Below, in pieces: positions 27,630 to 36,185 of a DNA stretch of 64,000 nucleotides. A program made the translations under genes and the position numbers. The stretch is from an uncultured Acidimicrobiales bacterium (GTDB lineage Bacteria > Actinomycetota > Acidimicrobiia > Acidimicrobiales > CATQHL01), in NCBI GenBank assembly GCA_958295925.1, contig CATQHL010000001.1:943931-1007930 (forward strand). The letters run 5' to 3'. A model generated the notes under the pieces. It was not told the origin of the DNA, ran no database searches, and worked only from the letters and a program-made list of their open reading frames with translations. Position 1 is the stretch's first letter; every line of letters starts with the position of its first letter.

Positions 27630-30600
27630 GTCCTCGCCCCGCTGCTCGGCAGCGTCACGGGCCTTGAGGGCTCCCCCAGCGTCCAACTGAGCAGCCCCAG
27701 CCCGTCGTTGAGATCCAGGCGCACGACAGAGCCCCGCGTCCCCACCAAGCGGCTGGAGTCCACCCCGGGGTCGCCGCGGGTCAAACCAACGACGACGAAC
27801 TCGTGCCCGCGGATGGACTCATAGACGCACTTGTTCAAATCAACCGCCCTAAGCGGCAGGAACAGGGAGGCGGCGCCGACATGCCTACCGGTGAAAGCGC
27901 CAACCTCAATCACCAGGAGTTTCCCGTCGGTCCAGTCGTCGCCCGTCCCTGCGGTGTCCTCGCGCAGCGGGGTGTAAGCGCCCGTGCCCCCGGCCGGCCG
28001 ATGCATCACAATCCACCTGTGGGCGGCGTAAACCTTCAGCGCGCCGGTATCGGAGGGAGGCGAGCCGACCCTGAAGTACCAATGATCCCATTGACTGTTC
28101 GCTCTAACATAAATGTCGTTTGCTGTGAACGCGTCCGGGCTGTAGATTTCGCGCAGATCTGATTTGTCCCTGCTCGTCACGGTGTCGGAGCGGCAGTTGA
28201 AGTAATCCGGGTAGTAGCGTGCGGGGTCGTCGACGAGCGTCTGCCAGGATTTGGGGCCGTCCCGGTATGAGTAGAGCGAGGGCTGCTTGAACTCCAGCAG
28301 GCTTCCAGTTACTGCCAGCGTTCTCCAGGCGCATTGGTGGCCGTAGTCGTCGAGGCCGAGCATGTGTCCGAGTTCATGTTCGAAGAGCGCCGGGATGACA
28401 CGAATGACTTGTATTGCCGAGCCGTCGAAGGGTTTAGGGTCCCAGGTTTGGCTGTCGAGTCCTCTCGAGGCGCAGCCGGCCGCGTTTGGCCCGCAGGCTG
28501 GGGCGGCCCGGGCGCAGGTGACGCCCACGTTCGGGTCGGTGCATCTCGTGATCGGTGAGCAAATCAATCCAAAACAGCCTCGAATGTCGGCCGGGCAGGA
28601 ACCGCCAACGGAGTCGGTGCCGCCGGCGGGGCAGCGGTAATCGGAGACGATGATGTCGAAGTTGTTGGTTGGGTCGATTCTAAAGCCATCTGTCCCCTGC
28701 GCGAGTTCGCGGCAGTCGGAGGGAGATGAGGCTCTGCCGCTGAAAGTGAACACATCCTGGAAGGGAACCCCGGACGGGTTCAGCTCCGCGTTCCAATGGT
28801 TAACCGCGGCTGTGATGGGTGCCGCGAAATCCAGCACGGTGGTGCATATCCGCAGGGGCTCCCCTCTGCGTGTCCTCTCATTGATGTAGGCGTACTTCCC
28901 GGCGGGGAGGCTGTAGGGCCGCCAGCCGCTCGAGGTGGGGGCCGCCACGGGGGCGCGCTCGGCCGTGCCGCTAGGGGTGCGGTGCCCGGCCGCGTTGACG
29001 GCCAGCACACGCACCTCGTAGGTGACCCCGTCGGTCAGGCCGGAGATGTCCCTGGTATAGAACCCGCCGTGAGAGGTGGTCGTGGTAGTCGTGGCCGTGG
29101 GAGGGGACGCGGTCGTCGTGGCCGTGGTAGTCGTGGCCGTGGTTGTCGTGGTAGTGGTCGTCGTGGTTGTCGTGGCGGTTACCGATGGCAGCGCGGTGTT
29201 CCAAGTGGAGGTTCCCGGCAGCCGCCATTGAACCCGGTATCGCAGGGGAAGATCCAGGATGCCAGTGCCTCTTGCGTTCCTTTGCTGGCCGTGGACGGTG
29301 GTGCCCTGCCAATACACCCTCAAACGCCTGGGGGCCGAGAAGGCAGTCACCGCCCGGGGGGCGCCGGGGAAACTAGCGCACACGCCCAAGACAATCGACA
29401 GCGTCCAAGGGCTCGCGCAAGAGACAGGGGTGGTTGACGTGGTCGTCGCCACCTGAGGGGCGGGAGATGGGACGGTTGTCGTGGTGGTCGTGGTGGTCGC
29501 AGCCGGAGGCGCAGAAGGAATAGGCGTAGGCGCGACGGCGGCAGTGGTCGTAGTAGTCGTGGAAGTGGTCGTGGTGGTCGTGGAAGTGGTCGTGGTGGTC
29601 GTGGTGGTGTGGCAGCGGGTTCCTTGGAGTGTTTTGCCTGCGGGGCAGGTGTGGGTGTAGGTGGGTGTTGTGGTGAGTGTTCGTTTGCAGGAGCCTGCGG
29701 TGAGGGTCCAGCCGGTTAGGCAGGTCTTGGTCTTGGCGGGGTAGGTGTAGCAGCGCCCGCCGGCGAGGGTGCCGGTGGCGCATGTCTTGGTCGCGGTGGG
29801 GATCTGGTAGGAGATGCTTGTGAGTGTTCGGCTGCAGGTGGCCCCCGACTTCGACCACCCGGGCGGGCAGGTGTAGCTGAGGGTGCCGTAGCGGGTGACG
29901 GTGCTCGTGACGGTGCGTGAACAGGTGCTGCCCGACTTCGACCACCCGGGCGGGCAGGTGTAATTGAGGGTGCCGTAGCGGGTGACGGTGCTCGTCACGG
30001 TGCGGTAGCAGGTGCCGCCGAATCGTCCCCACCCGGGAGGGCAGGTGTAGCTGAGGGTGCCGTAGCGGGTGGCGTATTTGTAGCAGGTGCTGCCTGAGCG
30101 GCTCCACCCGGGCGAGCAGGTGCGGGTGAGGGTGCCGTAGCGGGTGGTGTATTTGTAGCAGGTGCTGCCTGAGCGGCTCCACCCCGACGCGCAGGAGTAC
30201 ACGAAGGTCAGCGGGGGTATGTAGCTCACGGAAGCCGACCGGGTTGATATCGCCGTGTAGCGGCACGAGGTGGGCGTCCCCCGGGGTGAGCACGACGTGG
30301 ACGCCGTGCTCGACAGCCTCACTAGGTAGCTGCAAGAGGTGGGCGACCCCCTGGGTGAGCACGACGCTGACGCGGGATGCGTCTGGCGGCTTCTAACCTG
30401 TTCGGTGTAGCGGCACGTGGTGGGCGTCCCGCTGGGTGAGCATGAAGCGGACGCGGCCTGCGTCTGGAGCCTGCTTACCTGTTTGGTGTAGCGGCAGGTG
30501 GTGGGCGTCCCGCTGGGGGTGCACGACGCGGTGGCGGTTTGGGTCTCGATCCTGGAGGTGGTGATTTTGCATGACTTGGCGCTTTGCTGGCCGAGGCCTA

Positions 30601-31135
30601 CTGTGACGAGCGTCCCCCTGGCGCATGAGTAGGTGGTCGCGGCGGCGCCGCGGTCGGCGCGGCAGTAGGTGACGGGCGTGAGGCCGTTGCTCATCTGGGT
30701 GGAGCCGGCGGGGCAGCGCAGGAGCGCGGCCCGTGTCTCCGTCTTTTTGCATGACAGGCTGTCGGTGGTGAGCGAGTACCCCGCCGGGCATGTGGCGGTG
30801 GCGGTGGCGGGCGTCCCGCCCGTGTCGGGGGAAGCAGCAGCGGCGGGCGGCGGTGAGGGGGCGGCGCCTGCGGGGTCTTCCAGCCCGCCCAGCGCCTCCA
30901 CCACCCCGAATCCCATGATGAGTGTCAGCACCGCCAGGAAACCCCACGCCAAACCAGCAGGCCCCCCGGCCCGGCCCCAGCGTCGCCGACGCCGGGGAGC
31001 GGGAGCGGAGCCATTGAAGTGAGCGCCCCTCGATCGAGGCTTGCCCCCAAGCCTGCCCGAAGTCGCCCCGACTAGGCCCGGCCCCTCCCCGTGACCGGTG
31101 ATCCGGTCTAGAAAAGTCTTAACACATCGGGGCAT
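27620..31135 (-). CDS. large secreted zinc metalloprotease-like protein with Cys-rich repeats and poly-Thr linkers
   Basis: A 1171-residue protein. A basic stretch (RRRRRWGRAGG) precedes a hydrophobic segment (about residues 61-82), a signal or anchor. Residues about 110-300 hold repeats of the type SCSPSGTPTTCRYT; residues about 310-480 hold five units like YTCPPGWSKSGSTC...TRYGTL. Thr-rich tracts flank a likely fibronectin-III-type domain (GGFYTRDISGLTDGVTYEVR). The protease motif HELGHMLGLDD is at about 920-930, an HExxHxxGxxD metzincin-like site with Asp as third ligand, as in snapalysin. GGGGGG lies just before the ATG at 31135. Targets are unknown; action on surface or extracellular protein is inferred. 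It is the upstream partner of the RCC1-like array. Confidence 0.83.
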   Translation of the reverse strand: MPRCVKTFLDRITGHGEGPGLVGATSGRLGGKPRSRGAHFNGSAPAPRRRRRWGRAGGPAGLAWGFLAVLTLIMGFGVVEALGGLEDPAGAAPSPPPAAAASPDTGGTPATATATCPAGYSLTTDSLSCKKTETRAALLRCPAGSTQMSNGLTPVTYCRADRGAAATTYSCARGTLVTVGLGQQSAKSCKITTSRIETQTATASCTPSGTPTTCRYTKQVSRLQTQAASASCSPSGTPTTCRYTEQVRSRQTHPASASCSPRGSPTSCSYLVRLSSTASTSCSPRGTPTSCRYTAISTRSASVSYIPPLTFVYSCASGWSRSGSTCYKYTTRYGTLTRTCSPGWSRSGSTCYKYATRYGTLSYTCPPGWGRFGGTCYRTVTSTVTRYGTLNYTCPPGWSKSGSTCSRTVTSTVTRYGTLSYTCPPGWSKSGATCSRTLTSISYQIPTATKTCATGTLAGGRCYTYPAKTKTCLTGWTLTAGSCKRTLTTTPTYTHTCPAGKTLQGTRCHTTTTTTTTSTTTTTTSTTTTTTAAVAPTPIPSAPPAATTTTTTTTVPSPAPQVATTTSTTPVSCASPWTLSIVLGVCASFPGAPRAVTAFSAPRRLRVYWQGTTVHGQQRNARGTGILDLPLRYRVQWRLPGTSTWNTALPSVTATTTTTTTTTTTTATTTTATTTASPPTATTTTTTSHGGFYTRDISGLTDGVTYEVRVLAVNAAGHRTPSGTAERAPVAAPTSSGWRPYSLPAGKYAYINERTRRGEPLRICTTVLDFAAPITAAVNHWNAELNPSGVPFQDVFTFSGRASSPSDCRELAQGTDGFRIDPTNNFDIIVSDYRCPAGGTDSVGGSCPADIRGCFGLICSPITRCTDPNVGVTCARAAPACGPNAAGCASRGLDSQTWDPKPFDGSAIQVIRVIPALFEHELGHMLGLDDYGHQCAWRTLAVTGSLLEFKQPSLYSYRDGPKSWQTLVDDPARYYPDYFNCRSDTVTSRDKSDLREIYSPDAFTANDIYVRANSQWDHWYFRVGSPPSDTGALKVYAAHRWIVMHRPAGGTGAYTPLREDTAGTGDDWTDGKLLVIEVGAFTGRHVGAASLFLPLRAVDLNKCVYESIRGHEFVVVGLTRGDPGVDSSRLVGTRGSVVRLDLNDGLGLLSWTLGEPSRPVTLPSSGARTCP

Positions 31136-31230
31136 TTCACCCCCCCTATCTCATCGCTGGAAGGTTAAACACAAGCTAGCACACCCAAACTCCGGGCGCG
31201 CACCGAAACCCGCCCGCCGCCCATAACCGC

Positions 31231-31503
31231 TCACCGAGCGGCAGCCCCGTAACGCCGCACCAGCGGCGGCTGGCCGGGTTCTTGGTGTTCCCAGCATTCG
31301 ATTTGCCTGCTTGCGAGCAGGCCGCACTGGTGTTCGTAGCCTGCGCTGACCTGGGTGTAGGGGCCTGCCCTGAGGTGGGTGCTGGAGCCGTCGTCGCCCC
31401 AACAGTCAACTGCGCCGCCTGCCCGCAGGCCGCAGGTGAAGCGGCCGCCGACGGAAAGGTCGGTGTATCCCTCGCCTGCGGCCTCGTAGGTTCCGGAAGC
31501 GGC
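31231..31503 (-). pseudogene. relic of an RCC1-like gene (last two blades only)
   Basis: An open minus-strand stretch of 90 codons, without a start and preceded in frame by TAG (31504-31506), encodes two typical blades: GEGYTDLSVGGRFTCGLRAG with AVDCWGDD, then GPYTQVSAGYEHQCGLLASR with IECWEHQEPG, ending in TGA. This matches the C-terminal two blades of the array proteins but not their tail. It sits between the 39-bp direct repeat (31528) and the protease gene. The interval 31136-31230 holds only the protease upstream region. Confidence 0.75.
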
Positions 31504-31527
31504 CTAGTAGTCGCTGCTTCCGCCGCC

Positions 31528-31566
31528 TGACGCGGCGACCCGTGATCCCGGCAAGAGGTCAGCTAG
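31528..31566. repeat. 39-bp direct repeat, left copy
   Basis: These 39 bases, starting TGACGCGGCGACCCG and ending AGGTCAGCTAG, are identical to 33826-33864. The two copies enclose the frameshifted RCC1-like gene. The minus strand reads roughly TSCRDHGSPR, like the Cys repeat of the protease family, so the repeat may derive from coding sequence. Confidence 0.93.
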
Positions 31567-31606
31567 CCGGTGGTTGGCTAGCCGGTGGTTGGCTAGCCGG
31601 TGGTGT
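31562..31606. repeat. 15-bp tandem repeat spanning the stop of the frameshifted RCC1-like gene
   Basis: The unit GCTAGCCGGTGGTTG occurs at 31562-31576 and 31577-31591, and with a changed end at 31592-31606. Each unit holds TAG on the minus strand, all in one frame because the period is 15. The stop codon used by the upstream gene is at 31593-31595. The first unit overlaps the 39-bp direct repeat. Confidence 0.88.
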
Positions 31607-33802
31607 GCGTGATTGTGGTTTCGCCTCCTTGGGTGTTCCAGCAGTGGGTGTCGCCGTTTTGGTGGGTTGCGCAGACGTGTTTGTAGCCGGAGTCGATTGT
31701 GGTGTATGGGCCGTTGAGGTAGTAGGGGAGGCTTGGTCTGCCTTCGTCGTTGAATTCCCTGTATCTCCAGCATGCTATTTCGCCTTCCGTGCGGAGGCCG
31801 CAGGCGTGTAGTTCGCCTGCGGTGATGTTTTTGAACGTCCCGCCGGCGGTGCCGCCTTTCCAGTATGCGACGTCGCCCAGGTAGGTTTCCTTTTCGAACA
31901 GGTGGTTCCTTCCCCAGCAGATGGGGACGCCGTCGGGCGGCAGGCCGCAGGCGAACGCCTTCCCGACCGCGACCTGGGTGAATTCACCTTCAGGGGGGGC
32001 GTCCTCCAGCAGGGGGTGCGAACTGTCGTGTGTGTCGCCCCAGCATTTGATGGTGTTGTTTGTCCGCAGCCCGCAGGAGAACCCGAAGTCGCCGTATACC
32101 CAGAGGTTGCCTGTTTCGCGCCTTTGTTCGTGTCGCCCCAGCCTGCGCTCACGGACGCGAGTTCGTCGTTGGGGGCGACTGCTTTGCTGAGGCTCTGCCT
32201 CGCGCCCCAGCAGGTCACGCCGCCGTCGGCGCGCAGCCCGCAGGCGTAGTCGGCGGTCACGCTGATGTCGGTGAAGTCGCCCCCGGGCGGGGAGGACTGC
32301 CCCTGGTTGTCCCTTCCCCAGCACTCAACCCTGCCCTCGGCGCGGAGGCCGCAGGTGAAGACCACCCCGGCTGCGACCTCCTCGAACGCCCCTGGGGGCG
32401 GGGAGGCCTCGCCGAACACGTTCCCGTGTTCCAGGACTTTGTTGCCTTGTTCGTCCACCCCGTAAGAGGGGGCGAAGTAGCAGTAGACGGCGCCGTCGAT
32501 GAGATGATTACAGGCATGCCAGCGGGCATGAGTTATGTCCTTGACGTTTTTTGTTTCCGAGCGGATCAGTTCGCTGCTGTCGGTGATGTGCCAGCAGATT
32601 TGCTGCGCCTCTTCGGAGACACCGCACACCCAGTCGAGGAATAGGCGGACCGCTGTGAACTTCAATTCAGGGGCTGGCGCGGCTTCCGGCCATGATCTGC
32701 TTTGGCCCCAGCACTCCGTCTCGCCGCCGGGCCTGATCCCGCAGGTGTAGACGCCGTCGGTCTGGCTTATGAAGGTGAACTCCCCGGGCGGTGGGGTGTA
32801 GTGGGCGGGCCGCTCCTCGGTGGGGGTGTAGTCGCCCCAGCAGGCGGCTTCCCCGCCTGGCCGCAGGCCGCAGAGGTGGATGGCGCCCCCGCTTTTCCCG
32901 TTGGTGATGGATTCGAATGTGCCCGCCGGCGGGGACGCTTTTTCCGTGTGTTCGAGCATTTTGTTGAACCCGCCTCCCCAGCACTCCACCGCCCCGCCGG
33001 GGCGGATGCCGCAGGCGTACTCGAAGCCCGCCTGCACGGCTGTGAACGGCCCCCCCCCCCGGGGTTCGGCCGCAGCCGGCGAGTCGTCCCACGCGTCCTG
33101 GAGCGCCTGCCCGTTGAAGCCGCCTCCGAGCGTGTGGGAGAGCATGGAGTTGACCTCGTCTTTGCCTTTCGTTTCGCCCACGTTCCAGCACTCCGCTTCG
33201 CCGTTTCCGAGGAGTCCGCAGGTGTAGCTCCACCCCGCGCTCACCGACACGTAGCCCAGCCCCTCCCCCGGGGCTTCAAGCACCGCGATCCGCTCATCCG
33301 GGCGCAGCCAGGAACGCAGCACCACCGTCTCCTGAAAAGGAACCCTCCTACCCAAATTGTGTCTCGCGGAACCCGAAACCTCAGTCAAAACACTCAAACC
33401 CTCAAACTCGACAACAGCAACAGCCGACGGCACGGCCGCCGTCGTCGTAGTCGTGGAAGTGGTGGTGGTCGTTGTGGGGGCGGCCGGGGGCACGGAAGCG
33501 GTGGGGGCGCCTGAGGGCGCCTGGGAGGTAGTCGTGCTGGGCGCAGGCGGCGCCGCGGCCAGCGTCTCCGGCGTCGCCTCGGTGACGGGAGGCGGGCCAG
33601 CCTGCCCCGCGGCCGCTGAGGGCGCCGCAACGGTGGTAGCAGTCCCTGCAGGCGGAACGCTCACCCCCGAACTGGCGCCCACCGGAGGCGGCGGGCCTGG
33701 CTGCGGCGAGGCGGCCTCCCCGCCGGCGCAGGGAAACGCGAGAACCCCGAGGCACAACGCCAATCGTCCCGCCCGGGGGGACATCACTTTTGCGGGGCGC
33801 AT
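31593..33802 (-). pseudogene. divergent RCC1-like repeat lipoprotein gene with one frameshift
   Basis: From the ATG at 33802 the frame encodes a signal-like N-terminus (LALCLGVLAFPC), a Pro/Thr-rich linker and blades 1-8, then reaches the start of blade 9 (LASVSAGWGDTN). Near 32115-32150 the RCC1 pattern jumps frame and continues as GNLWVYGDFGFSCGLRTNN, FTQVAVGKAFACGLPPDG and two more blades to a TAG at 31593. One lost base (or two gained) between AAACAGGCAAC and the next codons explains it. About 12 blades with Cys-x9-Cys pairs can be counted. It is clearly diverged from the five-copy array. It could be a pseudogene, an assembly error or a phase-variable gene; there is no homopolymer at the site. 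Confidence 0.8.
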
Positions 33803-33825
33803 GAAGACAAGAGCGCACCGTCACG

Positions 33826-33864
33826 TGACGCGGCGACCCGTGATCCCGGCAAGAGGTCAGCTAG
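33826..33864. repeat. 39-bp direct repeat, right copy
   Basis: Identical over 39 bases to 31528-31566, in the same orientation and 2298 bases away. It lies between the start of the frameshifted RCC1-like gene and the truncated end of the protease-paralog pseudogene, whose TAG (33861-33863) is inside it. Confidence 0.93.
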
Positions 33865-34688
33865 GTAGGAAACCCCCTAGGCGAACACGAAGCAGAAGCC
33901 GACTGCGTCTGACGGCTGCTCACCAATTCGGTGTAACGGCAAGAAGTAGGCGACCCCCTAGGCGAACACGACGCGGACGCCGACTTGGATTCGCTGCGAG
34001 AGGTGGTGATTTTGCATGCCAGCGCCCCCTGCGCGCCGTTGGTGACAATCACCAGCGTCCCCCGCGCGCGGGAATAGCTCACCGACGCGGCGCCGTGATC
34101 CACCCGGCACGCCCACGCCGTCGCCACGCCCAGGCCCACCCTCGTGGAACCCGACGGGCATACCCGCGACGCCGCCCGGGTCTGAACCTTCACGCAGGAC
34201 AGGCTGTTCGGGCGGAACGTGTAACCGCCGGGCACGAAGCCGACACAGACGCAGGCGAACCGGCGCCGCCAGACGCCGCTAACACCTCCACAGCCACCTC
34301 CGCGGGAGGCGGGGGAGGCGCAGGCTCGTCCGCGCCCTCACCCGCGCCCAGCACAGCAGCGCCCGCCACAGCCATCGAAAACAACAACAACGACAGAACA
34401 CACGAAACCGGGGGGAGCCTCCCCTCGTTCCCTCCCCCCACAAGGAATCGAAAACAACAACAACGACAGAACACACGAAACCCCCGCCCCGCAACACCTA
34501 CGCAACACCCACACACGCCGACGCCAAACCCGCCCACGCCGACGCCCGCCACCCCGCCGCTTGGAACCGGAACGCCCACCGCTACGGGCGGAGCGGCCTG
34601 TGCGGGAAGGAGCGCTCCTGCGGGGACAGTGCCACCCGCCGCGGCCCCCCTCCGGAAACGTCCCCGCCCCGATGGAGCGCTCCTCCGA
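33861..34688 (-). pseudogene. broken paralog of the metalloprotease (N-terminal third only)
   Basis: The minus strand first shows a hydrophobic N-terminal segment (LSLLLFSMAVAGAAVLGAGE), a Pro/Ala-rich stretch and VSASCPA in one frame. From about 34229 the homology continues one frame over as PGGYTFRPNSLSCVKVQTRA, then CRVDHGAASVSYSRARGTL and two SCSPRG repeats. This is collinear with residues about 65-270 of the intact protease. GGCGGTTAC, where GGCGGGTTAC would keep the frame, explains the shift. Further damage is a 36-bp block (34374-34409) duplicated at 34447-34482 with a 73-base offset. The gene stops within the 39-bp direct repeat and has no catalytic domain. The 5' limit is approximate. 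Confidence 0.78.
34374..34482. repeat. 36-bp direct repeat with 73-base period
   Basis: A 36-base block starting ATCGAAAACAACAACAACG at 34374-34409 recurs exactly at 34447-34482. The 73-base offset is not a multiple of three, so the duplication disrupts the frame of the protease-paralog pseudogene. Confidence 0.87.
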
Positions 34689-36149
34689 TTAGCCCCCGCC
34701 CGAAGCAGGCGACGAGTAAGAACCCAGCACCCGATCCACAAGATCGGTGGCCGCGTCCCAGTCGTAACGTCGGAAAGAGTGGCCTTTCGTTACGAAAGTG
34801 GCCCCTGCGTAGAACATCTCGTACTGCACGTGGCGCGAGCCGAACTCCGAGCCCACCGAATCCCAGGCCAGCTTGAACAGCTTCACCCGCTCATCGGCCG
34901 AGGAAGTAGGCGACTGCTGCGTCATCTCAATAAGTGAACGCATCTCCTCGTTGCCATAATCCACCCGAGAGGACGGGAGCATGATCATCCCCCCTCCAGC
35001 CAAGTCCCTCAGACGGTTGGTGAACGCGCAATAAAGCTGCTGAGTAAGCACCTGAGCCGTGTAAAGCGTGTGGCTGTGCGGAATGAAATAGCCGAACCGA
35101 TTACCGCCATCAGCCTCCATAGCCGCTACGAGGGATCTCACGAGTTGCGCCTCCGCAGCTATCTGACCGAGCGTCTCACGCACCTGCGGAATACCCATCA
35201 GCCCGTTGACCTCGGCAATGCGCATCGCAAGACCCGCCAGGAAGCGCATCTTCACCGCAAGCCTGATCTGCGCCTGATAGTTCTGCCAGACATGCGCCGG
35301 GGTCTCATGAAACTGGGCGAGCGTCATTGCCGTGTCCTGGTTCACGAATACACGCTCCCAGGGCACGAGGGCGTCGTCGAAGTAGATAACAGCGTCGTTC
35401 TCGTCGAAGCGGTGCGCCAGCGGGTTGTCGAACTCCGAGGCAGCCGATGCCTCGTAGGACTTGCGCGAAAGCACCTTTAGCCCTGGCAGGTTGATTGGCA
35501 CCGCGAAGGAGACTGCGTAGCGGACGTCGGAGGGGGGCAGCGGCTGTATGCAGGTGACGAGAATCTCGTTTGCCAGCACCGCGCCTGTGCCCAGCATCTT
35601 GGCCCCGCGGATGGTCAGGCCGGCGCTGTCCTCGTTTACCACCCCTGCCGTGACGAACTCCTTGCCCTCGCCCGTCTGCGAGCGGGTTCTGTCGGCCTGC
35701 GGGTTGATGATCACATACGAGAGATAGATGTCGTTGTTGCGGGCGAATTCGTAGTAGTCGGAGATGGCGGTGGCACGATCCCCGTCGTATTCGGCAAAGC
35801 GGTCACGCCCCATGTACATCCCCGATATGCAGGAGGCCACGTGATCGGGGGCGCGCCCCATGTAGCCGAGGTGAAGCTCGCTCCAGGCTTCGAGGGCGCG
35901 GCGTCGCTCGATGAGTTCGTCCCTGGTTCGGGGAAGTTGCCAGATGCGGTTGAAGGGGCCGCCGTCGGGCGTGGTGTAGGTCATCAGCTCACGATTCTCT
36001 GGGGCGGCAACGAAGTCGTAGAGGCTGCCTGTAGTCGCAACGGCGTTGCGATAGGCGGGGCTGGTCGTGACGTCCCCCACGACCTCCCCGTCGAGATACA
36101 CCTGACGGCCATCCTGAATGGAATTGATGTGGTCTGCGCCTGTCTTCAT
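34689..36149 (-). CDS. 4-hydroxyphenylacetate 3-monooxygenase-type flavin monooxygenase, oxygenase component (HpaB-like)
   Basis: A 486-residue HpaB/PvcC/TftD-type FADH2-dependent monooxygenase. Recognisable segments are RAPDHVASCISGMYMG, the conserved INPQADRTR, VVNEDSAGLTIRGAKMLGTGAVLANE, DALVPWERVFVNQD, and the C-terminal FKLAWDSVGSEFGSRHVQYEMFYAG. The enzyme receives reduced flavin from the small reductase encoded just upstream. Family members hydroxylate phenols or N-heterocycles. It is the third gene of the leftward marR-reductase-oxygenase operon, 36 bases after the reductase. The true substrate cannot be read from sequence. Confidence 0.92.
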   Translation of the reverse strand: MKTGADHINSIQDGRQVYLDGEVVGDVTTSPAYRNAVATTGSLYDFVAAPENRELMTYTTPDGGPFNRIWQLPRTRDELIERRRALEAWSELHLGYMGRAPDHVASCISGMYMGRDRFAEYDGDRATAISDYYEFARNNDIYLSYVIINPQADRTRSQTGEGKEFVTAGVVNEDSAGLTIRGAKMLGTGAVLANEILVTCIQPLPPSDVRYAVSFAVPINLPGLKVLSRKSYEASAASEFDNPLAHRFDENDAVIYFDDALVPWERVFVNQDTAMTLAQFHETPAHVWQNYQAQIRLAVKMRFLAGLAMRIAEVNGLMGIPQVRETLGQIAAEAQLVRSLVAAMEADGGNRFGYFIPHSHTLYTAQVLTQQLYCAFTNRLRDLAGGGMIMLPSSRVDYGNEEMRSLIEMTQQSPTSSADERVKLFKLAWDSVGSEFGSRHVQYEMFYAGATFVTKGHSFRRYDWDAATDLVDRVLGSYSSPASGGG

Positions 36150-36185
36150 CTGGTGGTTCCTCCTGTCTTGGACTGAATCGTGCAG

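Larger units (their letters stand above)
15381..27738 (-). repeat. five-copy tandem gene array (unit about 2.46-2.58 kb)
   Basis: Five whole gene-plus-spacer units lie head to tail; their stop codons are at 15381, 17859, 20319, 22806 and 25389, giving periods of 2478, 2460, 2487 and 2583 bases. Long stretches are identical between units, spacers included. Each unit boundary holds a relic of the metalloprotease 3' end, so the unit runs from that tail to just past the RCC1-like stop codon. Confidence 0.95.

Noticed and set aside
29040-30520. CRISPR-like spaced repeats in the protease gene
   Set aside because: The repeats are in-frame Cys-repeat and poly-Thr codons within a continuous coding sequence. 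The intervening sequences are not unique spacers.
31528-33864. 39-bp repeats as attachment sites of an integrated element
   Set aside because: No integrase, recombinase or tRNA end is present, and the repeat resembles coding sequence of the protease family. Homologous duplication explains it better.
33357-34937. Plus-strand open frame of 526 codons across the pseudogene region
   Set aside because: Low-complexity Arg/Pro/Thr-rich translation, no recognisable domain, and opposite to sequence with clear protein homology on the minus strand.
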